From SAR86 cluster bacterium AG-422-O05 (GTDB lineage Bacteria > Pseudomonadota > Gammaproteobacteria > Magnimaribacterales > D2472), in the NCBI GenBank assembly GCA_003213495.1, contig QCMW01000001.1, forward strand, positions 310,001-374,000: a stretch of 64,000 bases of DNA, written 5' to 3'. Shown one piece after another: positions 20,458-29,699 of this stretch. How positions within the stretch are numbered: position 1 is the first letter of the stretch; each line of letters starts with the position of its first letter. Below the pieces are notes generated by a model. The model did not search any database, had not been told where the DNA came from, and saw nothing but the letters and a program-made list of their open reading frames with translations. The translations under genes and the position numbers were made by a program.

Positions 20458-21713
20458 TGAATAAACTATTTATTGGATGCCTTATTTTTTCATCTTTATT
20501 ACAGTCTAATGAAATAAGCTTCATTAAGGTGACTGAACCAAGTCAAAATACTATTGAAATATCATTTATCTTAGAAAATGTTGCATTCATAAAATCATAT
20601 TCCCTAGAAAGTCCCTCGAGAATTGTTTTAGACGTATTTGATTCAAAACTTAAATCAGATATTGATGAGGTTTATAACTATCCTGTAAAAAAAATACGGG
20701 GGTCTACAGATAAGAATATTACCAGAATAGTAATTGATTTATATGAATACGTGTATTGGAAAAAGCCCATTCAAACCAAAACTGATAATGGGGTTTTATT
20801 GAGTCTAGAAATAACAAAAACGAAAAAATTAAAGGCAAATATGAGAGATATCATTGTCGCTATTGATGCAGGTCATGGTGGCAAATATCCCGGCGCTGTA
20901 GGCACAAATAACATTTTGGAAAAAGACGTGACCTTATTGATTGCCAAACAGCTTGAAAGGACTTTGAAAGATACTGAAGGGTTTAGTCCATTAATGATAA
21001 GAGCTGGAGATGAAACAGTAAGTTTGAACGATAGATACCAAATAGCAAGAAGAAATGCAGCAGACATTTTTATATCAATTCATGCAGATGGATTTAGATT
21101 GTCGTCTGTCAAAGGTGCGTCTGTTTTTATTTGGTCTGAAGAAGCTTCAAGTACAGTCGCAAGAAATCTATCAGATGCTAAAAGAAAAAGAATACAAGCC
21201 GATATTAAAAATTTAAAAATTTATGACTTTGATGAAGATACTGCGAGAGAAATGTATCCTGAAATCTATCAAGCTAAAATTCAAGAAAGCAAGTTACTGG
21301 GAACAAAAGTCTTAGATCAGCTTAAAAAAGACCCAGCGACTAAAATTCATAAAAAAAATGTCGAATATGCAGATTTTAGAGTTTTAAAATCAATTGATAT
21401 CCCATCTATTCTCGTGGAGTCAGGTTTTCTAACAAATCCTGAAGATGCTGAAAGACTTAAGACAATGGAAGGAAGAAGAATGATAGCTAGGTCTATTTTT
21501 GTAGGTATATTTAATTACTTTGTTGAAAAACCAATTCCAAACACTGTGATAAGAAATGATTCTGAATATCTAACTTATGAAATACAAAATGGTGATACGT
21601 TATTAGAAATAGCTATTAGATTTGGTGTAACTATAGATTCCATAGTATCTGCAAATGACATAAAAAATAATTCAATTTTTAAGGGTCAAAAAATCTTAAT
21701 CAAGATGAGTTAA
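20457..21713 (+). CDS. amiB: N-acetylmuramoyl-L-alanine amidase (AMIN + amidase_3 + LysM)
   Basis: IDAGHGGKYPGAVG; SIHADGF; VESGFLTNPEDAERL; C-terminal YEIQNGDTLLEIAIRFGVT LysM. Confidence 0.93.
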   Translation: MNKLFIGCLIFSSLLQSNEISFIKVTEPSQNTIEISFILENVAFIKSYSLESPSRIVLDVFDSKLKSDIDEVYNYPVKKIRGSTDKNITRIVIDLYEYVYWKKPIQTKTDNGVLLSLEITKTKKLKANMRDIIVAIDAGHGGKYPGAVGTNNILEKDVTLLIAKQLERTLKDTEGFSPLMIRAGDETVSLNDRYQIARRNAADIFISIHADGFRLSSVKGASVFIWSEEASSTVARNLSDAKRKRIQADIKNLKIYDFDEDTAREMYPEIYQAKIQESKLLGTKVLDQLKKDPATKIHKKNVEYADFRVLKSIDIPSILVESGFLTNPEDAERLKTMEGRRMIARSIFVGIFNYFVEKPIPNTVIRNDSEYLTYEIQNGDTLLEIAIRFGVTIDSIVSANDIKNNSIFKGQKILIKMS

Positions 21714-21720
21714 ATAATTT

Positions 21721-23709
21721 CTACGACATATCATAGGGATCAATATCAAAACTCCACTTAGTCTTTTTAATCTCAGGCCAATTTTCAAGATCTTTTATCA
21801 AAGACTTTAAAACTCTATTTAGATAGGATCTCGAGGATGCTTTAATAATTAAGTGATGTCTGACATTCCCTTTTATCATTGAAGGTATGGAAGGAAGTGG
21901 TCCTATTAAACTTATGCCTTTCTTTTTTGCAAGAAAAAGACTTACCTTCTGTAAAAGATCAATACTGCCTTTTGATTTAGGCGAAGATGTTCTTAATATA
22001 CAAACATGTGAGTACGGAGGTAAGTCTAGATTTTTATTGTTTTGTAAGCATTGATCAGCAAATTTTTGATAATTACCAGTTTTTATTTGCTTTAAGTTAA
22101 TATCATCTGGATATCTAGTTTGAATTATTACTTTTGCAAGATTGTTATTTCTTCCGGCTCTCCCTGATACCTGAATTAACTGTTGTGAGATTTTCTCAAG
22201 GGCGTTAATTTCTGGGCTAATTAAGCCACTATCTGCATTTAAGATCACACAAAGAGTAACCTTTGGGAAATCATGACCTTTTGAGAGCATTTGTGTCCCT
22301 ACTAATATTGCTGCATCATTGCTGTGCACTTTTTCATAAATAGATTCAATAGCTCCTTTAAGTCTGGTTGAATCATAATCAAATCTTATAATAGGTATTT
22401 TTTTAAAGGCATTCTCAAGCACTTCTTCCACCCTTTCAGTTCCATATCCCTGAAGATTTATTTCTTTTGAGTAACAGTCTGGACACTCATCGTTAACTCC
22501 ATAAATAGATTCGCATTTATGACAAATTAGTCTGTTTTTAGACTTATGAAATACCAAATTTGATTCACATGAATTACATTTTGCGACCCAGCCACAAGCA
22601 TCACATTCATACAAAGGTGCAAAACCTCTTCTATTAATAAAGATGAGTGCTTGTTCACCTTTTGCTATAGTTGATTGAATAATGCCCATTGTTTGCATTG
22701 CAATACCACCTATCAATGGCGAGTTAGATATGTCAAGAGGTATTAATTTAGGTGGTTTTTTTCCATCTATTCTGTTCAGAAGATTGACTTGTTTAAATTT
22801 TTTTTCTTTAACCAGCTTTAAAGTTTGTAATGAGGGTGTAGCTGATCCCAAATAAATTGGTATATTTTCTAATTGTGCTCTCTTTATTGCCAAATCTCTT
22901 CCAGAAAATTTAAACCCTTCAGATTGTTTGTATGACTGGTCATGCTCTTCGTCAATTATTATCGCGCCAATATTTTTAAGCGGCATCATCACAGCCGATC
23001 TTGTGCCAATAACAATCTTTAGGCCGCCCAATCTTGATTTTAGCCATATTTTAAGTCTTTGATTTGGAGTCAATTTTGAATGGTAAGCCCCTATCTCGCC
23101 ATCAAATCTTTTTTTAAATCTATCCAGCATTTGAGGAACAAGATTAATCTCAGGCACTAATATCAAAACAGATTTTTTTTCTTGAACCAATTTCTCTACA
23201 AGCCTTAAATATATCTCTGTCTTGCCTGATCCAGTTACTCCGTAAATTAAAGTTGGATTGAATTCTTCTATTTTTTTAAGCTTTTTTAAGGCTATTTCTT
23301 GTTCACTTGTTAAATCAAAATTTTTATCTGTAGAGTTAATTTTATAATTAGATGATTCATCAATATTAATGATTGATTTATTTGTTTGCTTTCTAAGTAT
23401 TGAAGGTAAAAATGATAAAAATACTTCACCAATTGGATGGTGATAATATTCTGATGCCCACAATAAAGTATTAAATAAAGGCTTTTTAAAACAAATATAT
23501 TGATCATCAACAGAAATAATTTCTTTGATGGCACTTGTTTTAACAATAGATGTTGAGATTGAAGAAACTTTTATTACAATACCTATAAGAGTTTTTCTAC
23601 CAAAAGGTACTGTTACTCTTGTACCCTTTTTAATTTTACTAATTGATTTGTATGTAAAACACCGTCTAACAGGAATATCTACTGCAACATCATAATAAAA
23701 AATATTCAT
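21721..23709 (-). CDS. priA: Primosomal protein N' (replication restart helicase)
   Basis: GVTGSGKTEIYLRL, DEEHDQSYKQ, zinc-binding cysteines CDACGWVAKCNSCESNL. Confidence 0.97.
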   Translation of the reverse strand: MNIFYYDVAVDIPVRRCFTYKSISKIKKGTRVTVPFGRKTLIGIVIKVSSISTSIVKTSAIKEIISVDDQYICFKKPLFNTLLWASEYYHHPIGEVFLSFLPSILRKQTNKSIINIDESSNYKINSTDKNFDLTSEQEIALKKLKKIEEFNPTLIYGVTGSGKTEIYLRLVEKLVQEKKSVLILVPEINLVPQMLDRFKKRFDGEIGAYHSKLTPNQRLKIWLKSRLGGLKIVIGTRSAVMMPLKNIGAIIIDEEHDQSYKQSEGFKFSGRDLAIKRAQLENIPIYLGSATPSLQTLKLVKEKKFKQVNLLNRIDGKKPPKLIPLDISNSPLIGGIAMQTMGIIQSTIAKGEQALIFINRRGFAPLYECDACGWVAKCNSCESNLVFHKSKNRLICHKCESIYGVNDECPDCYSKEINLQGYGTERVEEVLENAFKKIPIIRFDYDSTRLKGAIESIYEKVHSNDAAILVGTQMLSKGHDFPKVTLCVILNADSGLISPEINALEKISQQLIQVSGRAGRNNNLAKVIIQTRYPDDINLKQIKTGNYQKFADQCLQNNKNLDLPPYSHVCILRTSSPKSKGSIDLLQKVSLFLAKKKGISLIGPLPSIPSMIKGNVRHHLIIKASSRSYLNRVLKSLIKDLENWPEIKKTKWSFDIDPYDMS

Positions 23710-23767
23710 TTTTTAATTGTAAAGGGATTATTTTTTGATATAGTTCTCATCCTAATTGTATTTTATT

Positions 23768-24013
23768 ATGAAAAAAGATATACATCCTGAATACCGAGAA
23801 GTTCTATTCCATGATATCAGTGTGGATGAATATTTTGTAATTCCGTCAACCTTAAAAACTGATAAAACAAAAGAGTATGAAGGCAAAACTTATCCATATT
23901 ACACTGTTGAAGTATCTTCAGCTTCGCATCCTTTTTATACTGGTAAACAGAAAATTATCGATTCTGGCGGACGAGTTCAGAAGTTTGAAGAAAGATTTGG
24001 TAAAAAAAAATAG
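23768..24013 (+). CDS. rpmE2: Ribosomal protein bL31 type B (Zn-independent)
   Basis: [16 protein letters not shown]...[25 protein letters not shown]. Confidence 0.95.
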   Translation: MKKDIHPEYREVLFHDISVDEYFVIPSTLKTDKTKEYEGKTYPYYTVEVSSASHPFYTGKQKIIDSGGRVQKFEERFGKKK

Positions 24014-24018
24014 CTTTT

Positions 24019-24474
24019 TCAATTTAAGCCTGAACTCCCAAAACCCTTTGTTCCTCTTGCAGTCTGTGTGAATTCTTCTACGATTTCAAAATTTGCTTGC
24101 ATTACAGGCACTATAATCATTTGAGCAATTCTGTCTCCTGGATGGATCTCAAAATCAATTTCAGACCTATTCCAAGCCGGTACCATTAATTCACCTTGAT
24201 AATCTGAATCTATAAGGCCAACAAGGTTGCCTAAGACAATACCATGCTTCGAGCCCAACCCAGATCTTGGAACAACAAGCGCGGCTAAATTTTCATCATC
24301 CAAGTGCATGGCAAATCCCATAGGAATCATATTTGTTGTTCCAGGCTTTAAAACTAATTTATTGTCTAAACATGCACGAAGATCGAGTCCAGCTGAACCT
24401 TTTGTTTCATATTTTGGTAAAGGAATTTTGCTTCCAATCAGCGAATTAATTATTTTTAATTTTATATTTATCAA
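24019..24474 (-). CDS. dut: dUTP diphosphatase, TTG start
   Basis: [40 protein letters not shown] motifs. Confidence 0.97.
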   Translation of the reverse strand: MINIKLKIINSLIGSKIPLPKYETKGSAGLDLRACLDNKLVLKPGTTNMIPMGFAMHLDDENLAALVVPRSGLGSKHGIVLGNLVGLIDSDYQGELMVPAWNRSEIDFEIHPGDRIAQMIIVPVMQANFEIVEEFTQTARGTKGFGSSGLN

Positions 24475-24628
24475 ATATTTTTCCTTAAGTCTTATATATG
24501 ATTTTAAACCATATATGGATAGATTAAGATTTTTTTGATAGCAAATAAGGATAATTGAAAATATTCTTTTATATATTATTAGTTATAGTATTGATATGTT
24601 AGCTTCTGTTCTATAAAATCGCGTTTCT

Positions 24629-24865
24629 ATGAGTAAAAAATGTCAAGTAACTGGTAAAACTCCACAAACTGGGAATAATGTTTCTCATGCGAACAATCGT
24701 ACTAAAAGAAAATTTTTTCCAAATCTACATACGCATAAATTTTGGGTAGAATCTGAAAATAGATTCATTAGCTTAAAGGTATCAGCAAAAGGCATGAGAA
24801 TCATTGATAAAAAGGGTATAAGCCAGGTTCTGAAAGAAATCCGCGCGCGCGGCCAAAAAGTTTAA
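24629..24865 (+). CDS. rpmB: Ribosomal protein bL28
   Basis: [33 protein letters not shown]. Confidence 0.97.
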   Translation: MSKKCQVTGKTPQTGNNVSHANNRTKRKFFPNLHTHKFWVESENRFISLKVSAKGMRIIDKKGISQVLKEIRARGQKV

Positions 24866-24871
24866 TTAGAT

Positions 24872-25867
24872 TTATTTATAGCCTACTTCTTGAGCAAGAA
24901 GCACAGCTTCTTTTTGCAATTCTCCTAATTTAGCAACATTTATATTATCTTCAATAAATGCACCCCAGTCTTTGATAGATTCATCTATAACAACATTCTC
25001 AACGACAGGATATTCTTTGTTTGCAGATGCATAAAAATTTTGTGCGTCTACAGAAGATAAATACTCTAATAACTTTACAGCATTTATTTTATTTCTTGAT
25101 GATTTAACAACTCCAGCACCAGAAATATTTACATGGACTCCTCTATCATTTTGATTAGCCCAAAAAATTTTAAGATTACTATAGTTTGGATCATCTAATA
25201 ATCGAGCAAGATAATAGGTGTTTACAATAGTGACTCCACATTGACCACTTGAAACTGCTTTTAGGGCATTGGTATCATTTGAGAAAACTTCAGTTGCTAA
25301 ATTAGAAACCCAACCAGAAACTACTTCCTTTGTTTTTTCAAAACCATATGCATCTATCATGCTTGCAATAAGTGATCTGTTGTACACTTTCTTTGATGTT
25401 CTCAGACATAATCTTCCTTTCCATTTAGGGTCAGCTAAGTCTTCATATGTAGAAAAGTCATCTTCTGAAAATTCATCACTCGAATAAACAATTGTCCTGG
25501 CTCTTTTAGAAAAACCAAACCAATTATTATTGGGATCTTTTAGGTAAGTAGGTATGTTGTTTGTAAGTATATCTGATTCAATCTCACTAAATATTCCTCT
25601 TTCATTGGCCTGCCAAAGGACGCCAGCATCAACAGTCATAAAAATATCAGCATTAGTATTTTCTCCTTCAATATCAATTCTTTCCATTAACTCTTGAGCG
25701 TTACCAGATAAAAGGTTTACTTTAATGCCAGTATTGGCATAAAAATCTTCTATTATTGGTTCTAATAACTGAGGTTGTCTTGATGTATAAATGTTCAGTT
25801 CGTTATCAGATTGATTTGAGCATGAAATTAATAGAAACACACTCAAAGCTACAAATATTCTTTTCAT
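24872..25867 (-). CDS. Fe(3+) ABC transporter substrate-binding lipoprotein (FutA/FbpA-type)
   Basis: Lipobox LLISCS; LNIYTSRQPQLLEPI; paired-Tyr C-terminal region NTYYLARLL. Confidence 0.88.
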   Translation of the reverse strand: MKRIFVALSVFLLISCSNQSDNELNIYTSRQPQLLEPIIEDFYANTGIKVNLLSGNAQELMERIDIEGENTNADIFMTVDAGVLWQANERGIFSEIESDILTNNIPTYLKDPNNNWFGFSKRARTIVYSSDEFSEDDFSTYEDLADPKWKGRLCLRTSKKVYNRSLIASMIDAYGFEKTKEVVSGWVSNLATEVFSNDTNALKAVSSGQCGVTIVNTYYLARLLDDPNYSNLKIFWANQNDRGVHVNISGAGVVKSSRNKINAVKLLEYLSSVDAQNFYASANKEYPVVENVVIDESIKDWGAFIEDNINVAKLGELQKEAVLLAQEVGYK

Positions 25868-25908
25868 TTTTTTTTCCTCATAAAGAATAAATTAAGTGTG
25901 CAAATTTA

Positions 25909-27066
25909 TTATATCTTATTTTTACCAGAAGCATGATTGATAAAAAATCTTTTTAGAAATGAGGTCTCATTTACGCTTGATAGGCCTATATTTCTTAACA
26001 ATCTCATATATAAGTTTTCTGATTTAAAAATTTCAACAAATATTTGCATTGACCTGAGCATTAATTCATTAAAAGTTTTTCGCCTTACTTCATATCTTTT
26101 CAACACTTTTTTATGATTAACATTTGCTGTCCGTTCATATTCAGCAATTATTTCCTCACAAAAAGCGTCTGCATCTGCAAAGCCAAGATTTATGCCCTGT
26201 CCAGCAAGAGGATGAATAGAATGAGCTGCGTCTCCAATTAAAACCTTTCTTCCAGCAACATAGTTTTTAAAAGAGTGACTTGAAAGCTTAAAGCTAAGTA
26301 CTTCTGAGTGAATAGTTATTTTTGTTCCAAGTTTTTTTTCAAAATATCCTAAATAGTCTTTTAAAAATTGATTTGCTTCGTATTTATCTAAGATCTCATC
26401 ATCGATCGACCATACAATTGTATGCGTAGGTCCATTTTTTTCAGCCGGACAAGGCATAATTGCAAAGATTCCTTTATCTGAAAATATTTGAATAGCTGTG
26501 TGATTATCTTCAAGTTTTGCATTTGCAGTGAATGTTATTGCAGTTTGGTCGTAATTTTGTTTTATCTCATCTAATTTAGCTATTTTTGCAACATTTGAGT
26601 TTCTCCCATCACATCCAGCAACAACCATAGCATTAAGAAGCTTATTATTTGATAACAACACCTCACAAAAATTTTCGCTATCGTTTTCTTTTATATCTTT
26701 TATATAAGTTTCATATACTGTTCTTTCGTTTTCTATTTCTTGCAATTTTTTTTGTAAATCATTGAAAAAGACTACGTAAGATAAAGCATCTTCTTGAATT
26801 TGGTCGGATGAAAAATTAATTTTTCCACTACCTTCTCCATCAAAAACTCTCATTTTTTTTATTTCAGCATATTTAATTTTTATATCTAGCTCGTCTAAAA
26901 GCTTTTTTGAAAATGAATTTAATGTGAGAGTTCTTATATTATGTTTATATTCGATATTTCTTAGCTCTTTCTCTACTACAATCGATTGAATGGAATTAAG
27001 TTTTAATCTAGAAGATATATAGTTTCCTATAATTCCTCCTCCAGAAATTACAACAACGGGATCCAC
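25909..27066 (-). CDS. UbiH/COQ6-family FAD-dependent monooxygenase
   Basis: GGGIIGNYISSRL; GCDGRNS; IGDAAHSIHPLAGQGINLGFADA signature. Confidence 0.88.
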   Translation of the reverse strand: MDPVVVISGGGIIGNYISSRLKLNSIQSIVVEKELRNIEYKHNIRTLTLNSFSKKLLDELDIKIKYAEIKKMRVFDGEGSGKINFSSDQIQEDALSYVVFFNDLQKKLQEIENERTVYETYIKDIKENDSENFCEVLLSNNKLLNAMVVAGCDGRNSNVAKIAKLDEIKQNYDQTAITFTANAKLEDNHTAIQIFSDKGIFAIMPCPAEKNGPTHTIVWSIDDEILDKYEANQFLKDYLGYFEKKLGTKITIHSEVLSFKLSSHSFKNYVAGRKVLIGDAAHSIHPLAGQGINLGFADADAFCEEIIAEYERTANVNHKKVLKRYEVRRKTFNELMLRSMQIFVEIFKSENLYMRLLRNIGLSSVNETSFLKRFFINHASGKNKI

Positions 27067-27070
27067 AACT

Positions 27071-28366
27071 TTATGACATTAAAGATTCAATTTCTTCAGG
27101 ATCAGATGGGACTTTTTTAGTAAGATTTTCATTACCATCTATTGTTACAAGAATGTCATCTTCAATTCTTATACCAATACCTTTCCATTTATCATCTATG
27201 TCCATTGAGCTGCTAATGTAAATTCCAGGTTCAATTGTTGTAATCATACCTGGTTTGAATTTCATATACTCCTCTCCTTCGACATAGTCTCCAGCATCAT
27301 GCACATCTAAACCTAACCAGTGTCCAATCTTATGCATGTAGAATTCCTTATATGCTCCACTTTTATGTAATTCTTCTGGGTCACCATCTAGAAGTCCTAA
27401 TCTTACAAGGCCTTCTGTTATAACTTTTTCAGATATCTCTTGAGGTTGCATAACATGGTTTCCAGGTTTAACCATATCAATAGCAGCATTCATTGCATCC
27501 AATACAACTTTATAAATTGCTAGCTGTTCATCTGAAAATTTTCCACTAACAGGGAAAGTTCTTGTGATATCAGCTGCATACATCTCGTACTCACAACCTG
27601 CATCAACTAACAACAAGTCATCATTGTTCAGTTGTTGATTATTTTCAACATAATGTAAAACACAGGCATTCTCACCTCCAGCAACTATAGGATTATATGC
27701 AGGATACCTTGCGCCTCTTTTAGAAAATTCATGAATATACATACTTTCTATAAATTGCTCACTATCACCACCTTTTACTGACTTCATAGCCTCGATGTGA
27801 GCATCAGCAGATATGCTGCATGCTTTTTTAATTAAACTTATTTCATGATCGTCTTTTATTAGTCGAGCATTACCAATAATTGAGGAGGCATCTGATATAT
27901 TTAAAGATTTACTGTGTCTATCTTTTTTGCTTGCTTCTGATGTCCAATTTATGACTTTTTGATCAAATCCATTTTTTTTACCTATTGGATATAAAACAAT
28001 ATCTGACCCAAATAAAATATCAGGCAACATTTCATCAATCTGTGTATTGTCATATGCTTTATCAAATAGAAAGTCTTTTACAGCTCCTATTGGTCCGGCT
28101 CTATACCCATCCCAAATCTCTTTAAGTTTATCTTTTGGAGGTACAAATATTAATGATGCAATTTTGTTATCTTTTTTTGTAATTGCTATCAAAGAGGCTG
28201 GCTCACAAAAGCCTGATAAATAATAAAAATTACTTTCTTGTCTAAATGGGAATGAAGAGTCAGAATTTCTATACTGAGTTTCAGCTCCAGGAATAAGTAA
28301 TACAGAATTTTCAGGTAGTAGTTCTAATAAGTTTTCTCTTCTATTTTTATATATGCTGATGTCCAT
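27071..28366 (-). CDS. pepP: Xaa-Pro aminopeptidase P
   Basis: 431 aa; FRQESNFYYLSGFCEP; metal-binding DAGCEYEMYAADITRTFP; HKIGHWLGLDVHD. Confidence 0.95.
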   Translation of the reverse strand: MDISIYKNRRENLLELLPENSVLLIPGAETQYRNSDSSFPFRQESNFYYLSGFCEPASLIAITKKDNKIASLIFVPPKDKLKEIWDGYRAGPIGAVKDFLFDKAYDNTQIDEMLPDILFGSDIVLYPIGKKNGFDQKVINWTSEASKKDRHSKSLNISDASSIIGNARLIKDDHEISLIKKACSISADAHIEAMKSVKGGDSEQFIESMYIHEFSKRGARYPAYNPIVAGGENACVLHYVENNQQLNNDDLLLVDAGCEYEMYAADITRTFPVSGKFSDEQLAIYKVVLDAMNAAIDMVKPGNHVMQPQEISEKVITEGLVRLGLLDGDPEELHKSGAYKEFYMHKIGHWLGLDVHDAGDYVEGEEYMKFKPGMITTIEPGIYISSSMDIDDKWKGIGIRIEDDILVTIDGNENLTKKVPSDPEEIESLMS

Positions 28367-28428
28367 TTGTGTATTTTACTTAAATAAACAAACTTTCCAA
28401 TTCCTTAAAGTATAATTAAACTATTGAA

Positions 28429-28623
28429 ATGCCAAAAGATATTAAACCAGCCTCTAAAAATCTTGAAAAAAAATTAGATTTGTTAATTAAAAGATTTGAT
28501 GAACAGAAAGGCATCATTGACACTTATATAAAAAGAGAAAGGGATTGGAAAAAAGATAAAGTGTTACATCAAAGAGAAGTTAAAAAATTAGAAAAGACTT
28601 TAAAGAAGTATAGAAATGAGTAA
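28429..28623 (+). CDS. Small coiled-coil protein (TIGR02449/ZapB-like position)
   Basis: 64 aa coiled-coil immediately upstream of zapA; ATGA overlap. Confidence 0.65.
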   Translation: MPKDIKPASKNLEKKLDLLIKRFDEQKGIIDTYIKRERDWKKDKVLHQREVKKLEKTLKKYRNE

Positions 28624-28882
28624 AGAGAATGTATCTATACGAATTTTTGGAAGAGATATGACGTTTTCTGTTTCTCCAAAAGAAAAAAACAATCTTATTA
28701 AATCTGCAGAAATTCTTAACAACGAATTAGAAAATATTAGTGATAAAAGCAATGCCTTAGTTATTGCAGGTCTTAATCTGGCCAACAAATCTCTTAATCA
28801 AAAAGAAAGCTCATCGAATAAAAATTCCGATATTAATCTCTCTAAACTTATAGAAAAAATTGATAAAGCACTTGAGAAATAA
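28616..28882 (+). CDS. zapA: Cell division protein ZapA
   Basis: VSIRIFGRDMTFSVSPKEKNNLIKSAEILNNEL; position upstream of 6S RNA and fau. Confidence 0.85.
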   Translation: MSKENVSIRIFGRDMTFSVSPKEKNNLIKSAEILNNELENISDKSNALVIAGLNLANKSLNQKESSSNKNSDINLSKLIEKIDKALEK

Positions 28883-28919
28883 CCTTTATCTTATCAATTA
28901 ACTAAACTATACTTATTTT

Positions 28920-29088
28920 ACATTCTGGTTCATTAGCTAATGTGTTAATAAATTTGAACCGATACTATTAATAAGGTGATTTTCCACTGTCATTGTTGTG
29001 CGGTACCTTATAGGGAAGCCTGATTTGACATGATGTTCACCACCTGAACTTTCGGTTCAGGTATAACACATAGCGGTGATCTGGTTTG
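28920..29088 (+). ncRNA. ssrS: 6S RNA
   Basis: GAAGCCTGATTTGACATGATGTTCACCACCTGAACTTTCGGTTCAGGTATAACACATAGCGGTGATCTGG parallels the 3' half of E. coli 6S; closing stem CUGGUUCAUUAGCUAAUGUGUUA / UAACACAUAGCGGUGAUCUGG; zapA-ssrS-fau synteny; -10 TATACT at 28908-28913. Confidence 0.92.
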
Positions 29089-29106
29089 CTAGCCTCTGCA
29101 TTATTT

Positions 29107-29676
29107 ATGGTGAAAAACTTAATAAGAAAATCACTTCTTGAGCAGGGGCAACTTTTATCTAAAAATTTCGTCCACAAGGCTAATATCGACATACAAAATG
29201 CTGCCATAAAACATTTAGATATTAAATCATCTAAAAATATACTTTCGTACTTTCCATATAAGAATGAGGTTACATTAGAAATAATTTCTCAGGAATTTAA
29301 AAAATATAAAAATAACATTTTTATGCCAAGAATAGTTTCTGCCAATAAGCTTAAATTCAATTTATTTAAAGAAAATGCGACTCTAGAAAAAAATAAATAT
29401 GGCATTAACGAAGTTAAAAATGAAGACTACCTTGACTCAGTTTCATTTGATCTAATGTTTATCCCTTTTGTTGGTGTTGATAAAGGTGGTTACAGGTTAG
29501 GCTATGGTGGTGGTTATTTTGATAGATCTCTGGGAAATATTTCATTTATAGAAAAAAAGCCTATCATTGTCGGTTTGGGTTATGACTTTCAAGTTTTAGA
29601 AGAAGACTTTGCAGAATCTCATGACCTTAAATACGATATAGTCATAACTCAAACTCGTATACATTCTTATAGCTGA
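29107..29676 (+). CDS. fau: 5-formyltetrahydrofolate cyclo-ligase
   Basis: GVDKGGYRLGYGGGYFDRSL; start placed at internal ATG 29107 so it follows 6S RNA. Confidence 0.92.
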   Translation: MVKNLIRKSLLEQGQLLSKNFVHKANIDIQNAAIKHLDIKSSKNILSYFPYKNEVTLEIISQEFKKYKNNIFMPRIVSANKLKFNLFKENATLEKNKYGINEVKNEDYLDSVSFDLMFIPFVGVDKGGYRLGYGGGYFDRSLGNISFIEKKPIIVGLGYDFQVLEEDFAESHDLKYDIVITQTRIHSYS

Positions 29677-29699
29677 GCTATAAAATACCACCATAAATC

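Noticed and set aside
24475-24628. tRNA or other structured RNA between dut and rpmB
   Set aside because: No cloverleaf, no TTCRA-type T-loop; AT-rich promoter-like DNA only.
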